A stretch of DNA of 64,000 bases from Candidatus Coatesiibacteriota bacterium (GCA_030602715.1 JAUVZD010000007.1:85146-149145), one strand, 5' to 3'; numbered from the stretch's first letter, positions 50,655 to 60,564 are shown. Program-made: numbers and translations. Notes: generated by a model not told the origin, from the sequence alone.

Positions 50655-51668
50655 ATGCGCACAAAGATCGCCTTAGATGCCATGGGGGGTGATTTTGCCC
50701 CCAAAAATCTCATTGACGGGGCTCTGCAAGCCCTGCTTGAGGAATCCCGCTTGGAGGTGGTCCTGGTCGGCGACGAAGATGCCCTCAAAGAAAGCCTCCT
50801 GCACCGCTCCTACGACTCCGACCGGCTGGAGGTGGTTCACGCTGAAGAGGTCATCGGCATGGACGACTCCGCCGCCGCCTCAGTGCGCAAGAAACCAAAC
50901 TCCTCGGTGATGGTCGCCGCCGGGCAGGTGCGGGAGGGAAGGGCTGACGGACTGGTAACTGCGGGCAACACCGCCGCCGCGGTAGCCGCCTCCCTGCTCA
51001 ACATCGGTCGTCTTCCCGGCGTGCACCGCCCGGCAATCGCCTCCATCTTCCCCACCATGCGGGATAAAGCCTGCGTGGTCTTAGATGTCGGCGCCACCAG
51101 CGAGGTCCAGCCCCGCAATCTCCTCCAGTTCGCCATCATGGGGGAGATGTATGCCCGCTTCATTCTGGAGATAGATGAGCCCACCGTCGGCTTGCTCTCC
51201 ATCGGCGAGGAGGAAAAGAAGGGCAGTGAGGTGGTGGTGGAGACCAACCGTCTGATGAAGGAGAAACTGCTCAAGTTTTACGGCAATGTGCAGGGTGGGG
51301 ACATCCTCAAAGGAACCACCGATGTGGTGGTCTGCGACGGATTTGTGGGCAATGTTGCCCTCAAGTTCGCCGAAGCCATAGGGGAGATGGTCTTCGCCAC
51401 CCTGAAAAGGGAGATTCGCAAAGGCTTCTGGACCCGGGTGGGTGCCTGGCTCATGAAGCCCGCCTTTCGGCGTTTCCGCAAAGCGTGGGACTATTCGGAA
51501 TACGGCGGAGCTCCCCTTCTGGGGATAAAAAATGTGGTCATCATCTGCCACGGCAAATCCAATCCCAAAGCCATCAAGAACGCCGTTCTGGTGGCTGGCA
51601 AGTTCGTCTCCGAGGAAGTGAACCGCCACATCTCCGGGCAGGTTGCCGGGGAGGATACCGGAAGATAG
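50655..51668 (+). CDS. plsX: Phosphate acyltransferase PlsX
   Basis: 337 residues. Converts acyl-ACP to acyl phosphate for phospholipid synthesis. Motifs: KIALDAMGGDFAPKNLIDGAL, ADGLVTAGNTAAAVAASLLNIGRLPGVHRPAIASIFP, GLLSIGEEEKKGSEVVVETNRL, TDVVVCDGFVGNVALKFAEA, and YGGAPLLGIKNVVIICHGKSNPKAIKNAV. It is 57 bp behind rpmF and 35 bp before fabH. No strong ribosome site at the ATG. Confidence 0.95.
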   Translation: MRTKIALDAMGGDFAPKNLIDGALQALLEESRLEVVLVGDEDALKESLLHRSYDSDRLEVVHAEEVIGMDDSAAASVRKKPNSSVMVAAGQVREGRADGLVTAGNTAAAVAASLLNIGRLPGVHRPAIASIFPTMRDKACVVLDVGATSEVQPRNLLQFAIMGEMYARFILEIDEPTVGLLSIGEEEKKGSEVVVETNRLMKEKLLKFYGNVQGGDILKGTTDVVVCDGFVGNVALKFAEAIGEMVFATLKREIRKGFWTRVGAWLMKPAFRRFRKAWDYSEYGGAPLLGIKNVVIICHGKSNPKAIKNAVLVAGKFVSEEVNRHISGQVAGEDTGR

Positions 51669-51703
51669 ATTTTTCAGTTTAGATAGAACCCCAAAAAAAC
51701 AAA

Positions 51704-52690
51704 GTGGAGAACAGAGCGGCAATATTAGGGACCGGCAAGAGCGTTCAGGGAAGGGCGATAACCAACCAGGACCTGGAGAAGATGGTTGACACCTCCGACG
51801 AATGGATTACCGCCCGTTCGGGGATAAAGATCCGCTACTTCACCGACGACCAGACCGCCGCAAGCGACCTTGCCACCGAGGCAGGGAGGCAAGCTCTGGA
51901 GATGGCCGGGGTGGACGGTGCCGATGTGGACCTGTTCATCGTGGGCACGGTTACCCCGGACTTCGCCTATCCTGCCACCGCCTGCCTGGTCCAGCACAAT
52001 CTGGGCAACAAGAAGGGAGCCGGCTTTGACCAGGAGACCGGCTGTTCGGGCTTCCTCTACGGCCTGACCATCGGTGAGCAATTCATAAAGACCGGCAAGT
52101 GCAGGTATGTTCTGGCTATCGGCGTGGAATGTCTCTCCAAGGTAATGAACATGCAGGATAGGGGCACCTGCGTCCTCTTCGGCGACGGCGCCGGAGCCGC
52201 CTTGCTGGGTCCAAGCCCCGACGGAAAAAGCGGCATCCTGGATACTTTCATCAAATCCGACGGTTCCCTGGGCGACCTGCTCAAACAGCCCGCCGGGGGA
52301 AGCCGTATGCCCGCCTCCATAGAGACGGTAACCAATAATCTGCACACCATACACATGAAAGGTAATAAAGTCTTCCCACTGGCGGTGCGGTGTATGGAGG
52401 AGGCGGCCACCACCCTGATGAACCGTTTGGGCTTGACCGGGGAAGACCTGGATGTGCTCATCACCCATCAGGCTAACCTGCGCATCATTCAATCTCTGCA
52501 GAAGCGCTTGCAGGTCCCCGACGATAAGGTCTTTGTGAATATAGATAAATACGGCAACACCAGCGCCGCCTCCATCCCCATCGCTATGGACGAAGCGGTG
52601 CGCCAGGGGATAATTAAAAAGGGGAACTTGGTGATGCTTGCCTCATTCGGAGCCGGCTTCACCTGGGCTTCTGCGGCTATCAGGTGGTAA
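51704..52690 (+). CDS. fabH: 3-oxoacyl-ACP synthase III
   Basis: 328 residues with a GTG start. Starts each fatty acid by condensing acetyl-CoA with malonyl-ACP. The catalytic triad is visible: Cys in DQETGCSGFLYGL (about 114), His in VLITHQANLRII (about 250), Asn in KYGNTSAASIP (about 280). The N-terminal RAAILGTGKSVQGRAITNQDLEKMVDTSDEWI and WITARSGIKIRYFTDD are typical. Confidence 0.95.
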   Translation: MENRAAILGTGKSVQGRAITNQDLEKMVDTSDEWITARSGIKIRYFTDDQTAASDLATEAGRQALEMAGVDGADVDLFIVGTVTPDFAYPATACLVQHNLGNKKGAGFDQETGCSGFLYGLTIGEQFIKTGKCRYVLAIGVECLSKVMNMQDRGTCVLFGDGAGAALLGPSPDGKSGILDTFIKSDGSLGDLLKQPAGGSRMPASIETVTNNLHTIHMKGNKVFPLAVRCMEEAATTLMNRLGLTGEDLDVLITHQANLRIIQSLQKRLQVPDDKVFVNIDKYGNTSAASIPIAMDEAVRQGIIKKGNLVMLASFGAGFTWASAAIRW

Positions 52691-52711
52691 CACTCACTTT
52701 CTGGGAGAGCA

Positions 52712-53665
52712 TTGGCAAAAAGATACACAGTATTCATCTTCCCCGGACAGGGCTCGCAAGATGTGGGCATGGGCAGGGATTTCCTGGAAAGTTCCGCCCG
52801 TGCAAAGGAGCTCTTCAATGAAGCGGGGACGGCTCTGGGCAGAGACCTGGCAAAGCTCTGTCTGGAGGGACCGCTTGAGGAGCTGACCGACACCCGCTGG
52901 GCTCAGCCGGCAATCCTGACCGTCTCCGTGATCGCCACCACCCTTCTGCGGGAGTCACTCCCCCGGCTGGAAGTGAGCGCAGGAGCCGGTCACAGCCTGG
53001 GAGAATATTCCGCCCTGTGGGCTTCAGGCTCTTTGAGCTTCCCTCGGGTAGCCTGGATGGTCAACCGCCGGGGTCAGTTCATCACCGACGCTTGCGCAAA
53101 GAGCCCCGGCACCATGGCTGCCGTCGTGGGCTTGGACGATGAAGTGGTGGAGGAAATCTGCGCCCGGGCAACCGAGGAGGCGGGCTTGGTGGAGCCGGCA
53201 AACTACAACTCCCCGGACCAACTGGTGGTAACCGGGGTCAAGGCGGGGGTGGCGAAAGCCGTTGAACTTGCCAAGGATGCCGGCGCCAAGCGCGCAATGG
53301 AGCTTACCGTCAGCGGTCCCTTCCACTCGTCAATGCTGGAGCCGGCAGGAAGAGCAATGGCTGAACTTCTGGACTCAGAAGAGGTGAAACCCACCAACTT
53401 CCCGGTCTACGCCAACGCCGCCGCTGTTCCTCATGGCAGACCGGAGGAGATAATCTCCACCCTAGCCAGGCAGATTTATTCTCCGGTGCTCTTTAAGCAG
53501 ACCTTTGAAGAACTGGCTCGTCCCGACACCACCTTCGTTGAGCTGGGACACGGCAGGGTGCTCTCCGGTCTGGTAAGACGCACTTTAAAGGATTTTGAGG
53601 GGCTCAAGATAATTAACATAGGTAACATGGAGGAGCTGGAACAAGCGGTTGAGGAATTGGGATAA
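52712..53665 (+). CDS. fabD: Malonyl-CoA:ACP transacylase
   Basis: 317 residues with a TTG start (GGGAG site). Transfers malonyl from CoA to ACP. FPGQGSQDVGMGRDF at the N terminus, the nucleophile in AGAGHSLGEYSALWASGSL (about residue 90), Arg in WMVNRRGQFI, EPANYNSPDQLVVTG, and the catalytic His in SGPFHSSMLEPAG. Lies 21 bp after fabH. Confidence 0.95.
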   Translation: MAKRYTVFIFPGQGSQDVGMGRDFLESSARAKELFNEAGTALGRDLAKLCLEGPLEELTDTRWAQPAILTVSVIATTLLRESLPRLEVSAGAGHSLGEYSALWASGSLSFPRVAWMVNRRGQFITDACAKSPGTMAAVVGLDDEVVEEICARATEEAGLVEPANYNSPDQLVVTGVKAGVAKAVELAKDAGAKRAMELTVSGPFHSSMLEPAGRAMAELLDSEEVKPTNFPVYANAAAVPHGRPEEIISTLARQIYSPVLFKQTFEELARPDTTFVELGHGRVLSGLVRRTLKDFEGLKIINIGNMEELEQAVEELG

Positions 53666-53706
53666 TTTTTGAAATTTTCTCTTTTCTTTCAAGAAGGTGA
53701 CCATAG

Positions 53707-54450
53707 ATGTCTTCCCTCGCTGAAAAAGTAGCCATAGTGACCGGCGCCGCCCGGGGAATCGGTCGTGCCATTGCTGAGGCTTTTGTCGCCGAGGGCGCCA
53801 AGGTAGCCCTCTGGGATGTTTTAGCCGATGAGGTGGCTGAAGCGGCAGGTGAGTTGGGAGATTCTGCTCTCGGTCAAGTTGTGGACATCACCGAAACCGG
53901 GCAGGTAAAGGATGCCGTCGCTCTAGTTTTAGAAAAGTTCGGCGCTATCCATATTCTGGTCAACAACGCCGGCATCACCCGGGACAACCTGCTCATGCGC
54001 ATGAAGGATGACGATTGGGACCGGGTCCTGGATGTCAACCTCAAGGGTATGTTCATCTGCTGTCGGGAGGTATCCCGCCCCATGGGCAAGAACCGCTGGG
54101 GGCGGATAATCAATATCTCCTCGGTGGTGGGGCTCATCGGTAATCCCGGCCAGGTCAACTACGCCGCCTCCAAAGCCGGCGTCGTCGGCTTGACCAAGAC
54201 TCTTGCAAAAGAACTGTCCAGCCGTGGGATCACCGCCAATGTCATCGCTCCCGGTTTCATAGAGACCCAAATGACCGCCGAGCTTCCCCCGGAGATGAAG
54301 GACGCCTATTTCAAGCGCATCCCCCTGGGTCGGCTGGGGCGTCCGGAGGAGATTGCTGACCTAGCGGTATTTTTAGCCAGCTCCAAGGCGGATTACATAA
54401 CCGGGGAGGTTATCGCCGTTGACGGGGGGATACTGCTCAATACTATTTAG
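53707..54450 (+). CDS. fabG: 3-oxoacyl-ACP reductase
   Basis: 247 residues. NADPH-dependent short-chain reductase: cofactor loop TGAARGIGRAIAEAF, NNAGITRDNLLMRMKDDDWD, catalytic Ser in INISSVVGLIGNPGQVNYAASKAGVVGLTK with Tyr and Lys in YAASK, and IAVDGGILLNTI at the C terminus. In order between fabD and acpP. Confidence 0.96.
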   Translation: MSSLAEKVAIVTGAARGIGRAIAEAFVAEGAKVALWDVLADEVAEAAGELGDSALGQVVDITETGQVKDAVALVLEKFGAIHILVNNAGITRDNLLMRMKDDDWDRVLDVNLKGMFICCREVSRPMGKNRWGRIINISSVVGLIGNPGQVNYAASKAGVVGLTKTLAKELSSRGITANVIAPGFIETQMTAELPPEMKDAYFKRIPLGRLGRPEEIADLAVFLASSKADYITGEVIAVDGGILLNTI

Positions 54451-54477
54451 TAAAAATCCGGACAAGCCCCTTTATTC

Positions 54478-54506
54478 TTGACATTTCTTCCCAGTTTATG
54501 TTAATG
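54478..54506 (+). promoter_or_regulatory. Internal promoter before acpP
   Basis: A perfect TTGACA at 54478-54483 with TTAATG 17 nt later, in the 111-bp gap after fabG. It would give acpP-fabF extra transcription, as is usual for ACP. Confidence 0.5.
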
Positions 54507-54561
54507 CTATCAACATAGTATTACTGCCATTAGAAGATATCTTTTCCAAGGAGGAATTGAA

Positions 54562-54801
54562 GTGGCTGAGGCTGTAGAAGAGAAAGTGCGTGAAATCATC
54601 GTGAAACAGTTGGGAGTGACCCCGGAGGAGGTAACCCTAGAAGCTTCATTCATAGAAGACCTGGGAGCCGATTCTCTGGACACCGTCGAACTGGTGATGG
54701 AGTTTGAGGAAGCCTTCGGGTTGGAGATTCCCGACGAGGAAGCGGAGAAGATCACCAAAGTGGGTGAGGCAATAGAGTACATCAAGAAGAACACCGCTTG
54801 A
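54562..54801 (+). CDS. acpP: Acyl carrier protein
   Basis: 79 residues with a GTG start and a strong AAGGAGGA site. Carries growing acyl chains on phosphopantetheine attached to the Ser of [18 protein letters not shown] (about residue 39). Highly acidic and helical as expected. Confidence 0.97.
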   Translation: MAEAVEEKVREIIVKQLGVTPEEVTLEASFIEDLGADSLDTVELVMEFEEAFGLEIPDEEAEKITKVGEAIEYIKKNTA

Positions 54802-54922
54802 GCTTTCCTCCGAAAGTAAGAGATTTTGCGGGAGGATGTCGCTTGCCATCCTCCCGCCTGATGAAAAAGCGGTCTTCTATCCAAATTTATAGACTGGCTT
54901 ATCTCTATGAGGTGATTCTAGT

Positions 54923-56161
54923 ATGAGGCGAAGAGTGGTCATCACCGGTATGGGAGCGGTAACTCCCCTGGGCAACAGTGTGGACGAATACTGGCAGGAA
55001 CTTCTTGCCGGCAGGAGCGGTGCCGGACCCATCACCCATTTCGATGCCAGTGACTACCGGGTACACTTCGCCTGTGAACTTAAGGACTTTGACGCCACCA
55101 AATGGATAGCGCCCAAAGAGAGCAGACGCATGGACCCCTTTGTGCACTACGCTATCGCAGCCTCTCACATGGCGTTGGAGGATAGCGGTTTGGGCACCGA
55201 CAAGCTGAACGATGAGCGAGCCGGCACCTTCATCGGTTCCGGCATCGGGGGGATAACCTTCTGGGAGAGGGAACACCAGGTGCTGCTAGAGAAGGGCTTA
55301 AGTAGGGTCAGTCCCTTTCTCATCCCGGCTATGATTGCCAACATGGCTTCGGGGATGGTCTCCATCAGATTCGGTCTGAAGGGTCCCTCAAACTGCGCGG
55401 TTACCGCCTGCGCCACCAGCACCAATACCATCGGCGACGCATATCGGCTGATTCAACACGACTACGCTGATATGGTAGTCGCCGGCGGAGCTGAGGCAGC
55501 GATCACCCCTTTAGGGGTTTCAGGTTTCGGCAATATGCGAGCCATCTCCCAGCGAAACGACGAACCACAGAAAGCCAGCAGACCCTTTGACAAGGAGCGG
55601 GACGGCTTTGTAGTCGGCGAGGGAGGTGCAATCGTCATCCTGGAGGAGCTGGAGCGCGCCAAAGCCAGAGGGGCAAAGATCTATGCTGAGGTGATCGGCT
55701 ACGGAATGTCCACCGACGCCTATCACATCACCGCCCCTGCGCCTGAAGGGGAAGGGATGGCTAGAGCGATGGCGAACACCATCAAAGATGCCGGCATTCC
55801 TCCAGAGGAGATTCAGCACATCAACGCCCACGGCACCTCCACACCCCTAAACGACATCTGCGAAACCAAAGCCATTAAAAAGGTCTTTGGAAAACACGCT
55901 GAGAAGATCGCCATAAACTCCACTAAATCAATGATCGGACACCTTCTGGGTGCCGCCGGAGCCATTGAAGCCATTCCCACGTTACTGTCCATCAAAGAGG
56001 GAAAAGTTCATCCAACCATAAACTACGAGTTTCCCGACCCGGAGTGTGACCTGGACTACACCACCGAGGGGAGCAGAAAATTGGACATCACCCATGCCAT
56101 ATCCAACTCCTTCGCCTTCGGGGGTCATAACGCCTCCATGGTCTTCAAAAAATATGTGTGA
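54923..56161 (+). CDS. fabF: 3-oxoacyl-ACP synthase II
   Basis: 412 residues. Elongating condensing enzyme with Cys-His-His site: [19 protein letters not shown] (Cys about 166), [19 protein letters not shown] (His), [19 protein letters not shown] (His). [10 protein letters not shown] at the N terminus and [17 protein letters not shown] at the C terminus. It is the last gene before a terminator. Confidence 0.96.
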   Translation: MRRRVVITGMGAVTPLGNSVDEYWQELLAGRSGAGPITHFDASDYRVHFACELKDFDATKWIAPKESRRMDPFVHYAIAASHMALEDSGLGTDKLNDERAGTFIGSGIGGITFWEREHQVLLEKGLSRVSPFLIPAMIANMASGMVSIRFGLKGPSNCAVTACATSTNTIGDAYRLIQHDYADMVVAGGAEAAITPLGVSGFGNMRAISQRNDEPQKASRPFDKERDGFVVGEGGAIVILEELERAKARGAKIYAEVIGYGMSTDAYHITAPAPEGEGMARAMANTIKDAGIPPEEIQHINAHGTSTPLNDICETKAIKKVFGKHAEKIAINSTKSMIGHLLGAAGAIEAIPTLLSIKEGKVHPTINYEFPDPECDLDYTTEGSRKLDITHAISNSFAFGGHNASMVFKKYV

Positions 56162-56200
56162 TAATCCACCAATTCACCTCATGAAATGTAAAAAATATCC

Positions 56201-56242
56201 GGCAAGCGCTAGCTCCCAGTGGGAGCTAGACGCCTTTTTTTA
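56201..56242 (+). terminator. Terminator after fabF
   Basis: Arms CTAGCTCCC and GGGAGCTAG with a 3-nt loop, extended by outer GGC/GCC pairs, followed by seven T residues. Confidence 0.95.
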
Positions 56243-56275
56243 AGTGGCATACTCCAATGCACCAAAGGAAACGAC

Positions 56276-57196
56276 TTGGCAAAAGAGGAAAAAAAGGAAT
56301 CCCCTCCATTTGAAGAGAAGCAGGTGAAGGTTGAGCTTTCCAGGGAACTGCGCAACCTGTTTACCATGTCCGCAATTCACCCCGAGGGGATACGCCAATT
56401 AAGCGAAGCCCTGACCCACTCCTCCTACGCCAACGAGATGGGCGGAGAGATACCCAACAACGAACGCCTGGAACTTCTCGGTGATTCGGTCATTGAGCTA
56501 ATCGTGCGAGAATACCTCTTCCGCCGTTTCCCCCTGCACGCCGAGGGGAAGATAACCCAGATAAAGGTCAATATGGTCAACACCTACGCCCTGGCTCGGG
56601 TCGCCAAACACATCGGCTTAAACGACGCCCTCTTGCTGGGCAGAGGGGAGAAGACCAGCGGAGGAAAGCGCAAACCCTCCATCCTGGCTCAAGCGTTTGA
56701 AGCCTTGTCCGGCGCCATCTACCTCTCCTGCGGATTGGAGAAGACCACTCGCTTCGTCCTTGCCGCTATGGATGAGGAGATTACCCGCTGGGCGAGACAG
56801 AAGGAGTCGCTGGATGTAAAGGGCAGACTGCAAAAGCACATCCAGAAGGAGCACAATGTAATTCCTCATTATGTGACCCGGGATTATGACGAGGGCTTGT
56901 TCATCTCCATAGTCTATGGCGGAGATGAGGTGCTCGGCTCAGGAATGGGGCGGACCAAGAAAGAGGCGGAGAAGCGAGGCGCATACGAAGCCCTCAAACG
57001 GCTAGGGGTCACCAAGAGACGGGATAAGAGGAGGGCGGGCAACGGAGAAAGGAAGGGCGGTGCCCCTTATGACCCCCGCTACCGCAAGCCAGACGAACAA
57101 GGCAAACCCGCCCCCGACGGGGGGGAAGAAGTCAGCCCTCGGAAGGATGCTCAGACCAAAAAGAGGCGCACAAAGTGGAGCCGTAAAAAGAAATAA
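56276..57196 (+). CDS. rnc: Ribonuclease III with a long basic C-terminal extension
   Basis: 306 residues from TTG 56276, which has AAAGGA 6 nt in front; the frame is open back to 56219 but that lies inside the fabF terminator. Catalytic domain: LTHSSYANEM, NNERLELLGDSVIEL (signature, with the metal-binding Glu/Asp), VNTYALARVAKHIGL and ILAQAFEALSGAIYL. Double-stranded-RNA domain: DVKGRLQKHIQKEHNVIPHY ... GMGRTKKEAEKRGAYEALKRL. The final 65 or so residues (KRRDKRRAGNGERKGG ... KKRRTKWSRKKK) are a disordered, very basic tail missing from the usual 220-230-residue enzyme. Cuts rRNA precursors and structured RNA. Confidence 0.93.
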   Translation: MAKEEKKESPPFEEKQVKVELSRELRNLFTMSAIHPEGIRQLSEALTHSSYANEMGGEIPNNERLELLGDSVIELIVREYLFRRFPLHAEGKITQIKVNMVNTYALARVAKHIGLNDALLLGRGEKTSGGKRKPSILAQAFEALSGAIYLSCGLEKTTRFVLAAMDEEITRWARQKESLDVKGRLQKHIQKEHNVIPHYVTRDYDEGLFISIVYGGDEVLGSGMGRTKKEAEKRGAYEALKRLGVTKRRDKRRAGNGERKGGAPYDPRYRKPDEQGKPAPDGGEEVSPRKDAQTKKRRTKWSRKKK

Positions 57197-57290
57197 TTAA
57201 GGCGCTCTGGAATGTTCTTATCTTGGCTTTTGTTATATATCAGGCTAGAGGATTTCAACCACCCGATAAATAAAGAAAGGATGATTGACG

Positions 57291-57824
57291 ATGGAATTGA
57301 AGGGTTCCAAGACTGAAAAAAACCTGTGGACCGCCTTTCAGGGTGAGTCCATTGCTCGCAACAAATACACCTACTTCGCCTCCGTCGCTCGCAAGGAGGG
57401 CTATCGGCAGACAGAGGCAATCTTTGATGAGACCGCCCGCAACGAGAAGGAGCACGCCGAGCGCATCTTCAAATTTCTCTCCGCAATCGGCAACACTCCA
57501 GCCAACCTGAAAGCCGCCGCCGAGGGGGAGAACTACGAGCACACCGAGATGTATCCCTCCTTTGAGAAGGTCGCCCGGGAGGAGGGCTTTGATGAGATAG
57601 CCGACTTCTTCCACGAGGTGGCAGAGGTGGAGGAGGAGCACGAGAAGCGCTATCTTAAACTGTTGGAGAATGTGAAAGCCGGTCGGGTCTTCAAGCGGGA
57701 CGAGGAAGTGCAGTGGCACTGCAGAAACTGCGGCTACATCCACACCGGCAAAGAGGCGCCCAAGGAATGCCCCGCCTGCGCACATCCCCAGGAATACTTT
57801 GAGTTGTGGTGCGAGATGTATTAG
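57291..57824 (+). CDS. Rubrerythrin
   Basis: 177 residues from ATG 57291 (an AAAGGA site upstream). A four-helix diiron domain with E-x-x-H pairs in [12 protein letters not shown] and [18 protein letters not shown], then a C-terminal rubredoxin-like iron centre, [10 protein letters not shown] ... [11 protein letters not shown]. Rubrerythrins reduce hydrogen peroxide in anaerobes. It stands alone between rnc and the radical SAM gene; its electron donor is not in the window. Confidence 0.95.
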   Translation: MELKGSKTEKNLWTAFQGESIARNKYTYFASVARKEGYRQTEAIFDETARNEKEHAERIFKFLSAIGNTPANLKAAAEGENYEHTEMYPSFEKVAREEGFDEIADFFHEVAEVEEEHEKRYLKLLENVKAGRVFKRDEEVQWHCRNCGYIHTGKEAPKECPACAHPQEYFELWCEMY

Positions 57825-57848
57825 AGGGCTTCATCCGTATTACTTTGC

Positions 57849-57871
57849 AGCGGAGGTTCAGAACCTCCGCT
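57849..57871. repeat. Perfect inverted repeat between rubrerythrin and radical SAM genes
   Basis: 10-bp arms AGCGGAGGTT and AACCTCCGCT with a 3-nt loop, followed by A residues rather than T. It could be a terminator read on the minus strand, an operator, or an mRNA-end hairpin. Confidence 0.6.
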
Positions 57872-57884
57872 AAAAAATAACCCT

Positions 57885-58886
57885 ATGCCAAAAAAAACCC
57901 CACCCATCATTCCCATCTTCCTACCCCAGAGGGCGTGCCCAGAGCGATGCATCTACTGCAACCAACGGGTGGCAACCGGCGCCACCACCACACCGACGCC
58001 CGCCGAAGTTGACGACCATATCCAGCAGATACTGAATAACAGCGCCGAGAGCTATCAGATAGCCCTCTACGGGGGTAGCATTTCCGCCCTGCCCGTTGAA
58101 GAGCTGGAAGGATACCTCCAAGCCATACGCAGAGTTGAGCCGACTGACCGCATTCTGTGTATACGCATCTCAACCCGCCCGGATACAGTATCATCGGAGA
58201 TGATAGAGCTATTCCGACGCTACCGTGTAGAAACTGTGGAGCTGGGTGTGCAGAGCCTGGATGACGAGGTGCTGGTCCGCATAAAGAGGGGGCACGACGC
58301 AAAAAGCGTCCGCCAGGCGACCGAGCGCCTGCAAAAGGCGGGCATCCTTGTAGGTCATCATCTGATGCTCGGTCTGCCCGGTCAGTCGGCGGACTCTTTC
58401 GCACGCACCGTGCAGGAGACAATTGAACTAAAACCGACTACCGTTCGCCTCCACCCCACTTTAGTCTTGGAGGACACAGAACTCGCCGGGATGTGGCGGA
58501 GGGGGGAGTATATACCCATGGAGTTGGAGCAGGCGACGGCGGACTGCGCCCGGGCTTACAGCCGATTCTACGATTCCAACATTTCGGTCATCCGGTTGGG
58601 CGTTCAGGAGACGGAAACTTTAGCCGCAGGTGTGCTGGCAGGACCGCATCATCCCGCCTTCGGCGAGCTGGTCGTCTCCAGATGGCTCAGGGAGCTGGTA
58701 GAGAAAGCCATAAAAGCGCAGAAACCTAAGAATAAGTGCATAAAACTACTGGTAGCACCCAAAGCCCTCTCCCTCTTCATCGGTCAGAAGAGGTGCAATG
58801 TCCATTTCTTCAAGGAAGAGTTGGGGCTGGATATAGATATCGCTCCCTGCCAGTCCATGGAAGACTATGAATTCCAGCTTGCCTGA
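57885..58886 (+). CDS. Radical SAM protein, Elp3/B12-binding-like family
   Basis: 333 residues. The 4Fe-4S/SAM motif CPERCIYCNQ (about residue 18-27) has CxxxCxxC spacing, followed by the glycine strand IALYGGSISALP and the GVQSLDDEVLVRIKRGHDAKSVRQATERLQKAGILVGHHLMLGLPGQ block that typifies the HemN/Elp3-like group. The C-terminal part lacks a recognisable substrate domain (no acetyltransferase, no TRAM), so the reaction is unknown. No strong ribosome site before the ATG. Confidence 0.85.
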   Translation: MPKKTPPIIPIFLPQRACPERCIYCNQRVATGATTTPTPAEVDDHIQQILNNSAESYQIALYGGSISALPVEELEGYLQAIRRVEPTDRILCIRISTRPDTVSSEMIELFRRYRVETVELGVQSLDDEVLVRIKRGHDAKSVRQATERLQKAGILVGHHLMLGLPGQSADSFARTVQETIELKPTTVRLHPTLVLEDTELAGMWRRGEYIPMELEQATADCARAYSRFYDSNISVIRLGVQETETLAAGVLAGPHHPAFGELVVSRWLRELVEKAIKAQKPKNKCIKLLVAPKALSLFIGQKRCNVHFFKEELGLDIDIAPCQSMEDYEFQLA

Positions 58887-58960
58887 AATAAGATTTTCTC
58901 CTTCCTCATAATTTTGCTATAATCATAAAAATTATCTGAGATTAACGCAGGAGGTCCTCT

Positions 58961-60154
58961 ATGTGGGACATACATCTCACTGAAGATGAGCTTATGATCC
59001 GAAACCTTGCCCGGGAGATAGCCAAAGAGTCCATCGTCCCGGTCCGTGAGGAGTATGACCGAGAGGGTACCTTCCCCTGGGATATCGTCAAGATTCTGGC
59101 TGAAGCCGACCTCTTCCGGGTGCTGATTCCCGAGGAGTATGAGGGGCTTGATGTGGGCAACATTCTGGGGGAGGACAATACGCTCAGAGTGAGCAACATG
59201 CTCATGTGTCTGGTGACAGAGGAGCTCTCCCGGGCCTGTAGCGGAATCGCCCTGGCGCATGCCGGCACCGCCCTGGGAATAACCCCCCTGCTCATCGCCG
59301 GGAGCGACGAGCAGAAGGCAAAATATCTGCCTACGGTAGCCGGCGGGGAGAAGCTCTGCGCCTTTGCCCTCACTGAGGCGGGCGCCGGTTCCGATGCCAG
59401 TGCTGTAGCCACCACCGCCAAGCGGGAAGGCGACTGTTATATCTTAAACGGCACCAAGCAGTGGATTACCAACGGGGGAGAGGCAAAGATATACTCGGTC
59501 ATCGCCTCCACAAACCGCAGTCGGGGAGCACGGGGGCTATCCGCCTTCATCGTAGAGGACGGTACGGAGGGGTTCTCCTACGGCAAGAAGGAGGACAAGA
59601 TGGGCATCCGGGCCAGCGCCACCCGGGAGCTCATCTTTGACAACTGCAAGGTGCCGGCGGAGAACCTTTTGGGCAAGGAAGGGCACGGATTCGTCATCAC
59701 CATAAAGACCTTTGACGCCACCCGTCCGGGGGTTGCCGCCCAAGCCCTGGGGATAGCCCAGGGGGCACTGGACGAGGCGGTCAAGTATGCCAAGCAGAGG
59801 GAGCAGTTCGGGCAGAAGATATCCAACCTGCAGGGGATTCAGTTTATGCTGGCAGATATGGCTACAGCGGTGGAAGCCTCCCGGGCGCTGGTCTATTACT
59901 CCGCTCGGGCTATAGACGCCGGGGCAAAGGGTACCGGCGCCTACTCCTCCATGGCAAAACTGATGGCAAGCGACACCGCCATGCGCGTGACCACCGACGC
60001 CCTGCAAATCTTCGGCGGCTATGGTTATATGAAAGAGTATCCCATGGAAAAGATGATGAGAGACGCCAAGATAACCCAGATTTACGAGGGCACCAACCAG
60101 ATCCAGCGCCTGATCATCGCCCTGGACTTGATCAAGCGCGGGGGAAAGTGGTAG
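58961..60154 (+). CDS. Acyl-CoA dehydrogenase
   Basis: 397 residues. FAD-dependent acyl-CoA dehydrogenase: N-terminal helical domain, CAFALTEAGAGSDASAVATTA and ILNGTKQWITNGG in the beta domain, and QREQFGQKISNLQGIQFMLADMA. The C-terminal FGGYGYMKEYPMEKMMRDAKITQIYEGTNQIQ contains the catalytic Glu (YEGTN). It fits butyryl-CoA or short-chain specificity by overall form but this cannot be fixed from sequence alone. A good GGAGG site and a TATAAT about 40 bp upstream. No ETF gene is adjacent. Confidence 0.95.
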   Translation: MWDIHLTEDELMIRNLAREIAKESIVPVREEYDREGTFPWDIVKILAEADLFRVLIPEEYEGLDVGNILGEDNTLRVSNMLMCLVTEELSRACSGIALAHAGTALGITPLLIAGSDEQKAKYLPTVAGGEKLCAFALTEAGAGSDASAVATTAKREGDCYILNGTKQWITNGGEAKIYSVIASTNRSRGARGLSAFIVEDGTEGFSYGKKEDKMGIRASATRELIFDNCKVPAENLLGKEGHGFVITIKTFDATRPGVAAQALGIAQGALDEAVKYAKQREQFGQKISNLQGIQFMLADMATAVEASRALVYYSARAIDAGAKGTGAYSSMAKLMASDTAMRVTTDALQIFGGYGYMKEYPMEKMMRDAKITQIYEGTNQIQRLIIALDLIKRGGKW

Positions 60155-60184
60155 GCACATGCAATAAGTGTAACGATAACTCAA

Positions 60185-60218
60185 GCGCTCCCCCCCGCCT
60201 ATGGCGGGGGGGGGACGC
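60185..60218 (+). terminator. GC-rich hairpin after the acyl-CoA dehydrogenase gene
   Basis: Long C- and G-rich arms (around CCCCGCC and GGCGGGG, 3-nt loop) begin 30 bp after the stop. The T-run is short, so termination is likely but not certain. Confidence 0.65.
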
Positions 60219-60290
60219 TCCTTCTATGAGCCGGGCAGGGAGGGGGTTACTGCACCGGACTCATATCATCTTTCGGGTAGGGGGAAGGGC

Positions 60291-60518
60291 TCAGGAGACC
60301 AAGCGCAACTTCTGCTCCGCCGAAAAGGGTCTCTCGTGGGTGCGGGAGTAAGCCAGAAGGAAGTTGCGCAGACCCTGAAAGAGAAGATAGAGGTCCAAAG
60401 CCCGCTTCTGGCTCAAAGGCTCATCGCACCTTCCCTGATTACGGAAAAAGTTCAACGCCAGGTCGCTGACCATAGTGCTGACCGCCCTCTCAATCGCAAT
60501 CCTCTTATTTGCATCCAT
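60291..60518 (-). CDS. Small helical protein, function unknown
   Basis: 75 residues from ATG 60518 (AGAGG upstream); an earlier ATG at 60533 has less support. Predicted all-helical with many charged residues: MDANKRIAIERAVSTMVSDL, RALDLYLLFQGLRNFLLAYS. A consensus promoter lies 47 bp upstream on the same strand, a stronger argument than the protein itself. No family recognised. The overlapping plus-strand frame over the same DNA shows no such signals. Confidence 0.55.
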   Translation of the reverse strand: MDANKRIAIERAVSTMVSDLALNFFRNQGRCDEPLSQKRALDLYLLFQGLRNFLLAYSRTHERPFSAEQKLRLVS

Positions 60519-60564
60519 AACTATACCTCTCAATCTGATTTTGAATACTCAACATCCGTATAGT

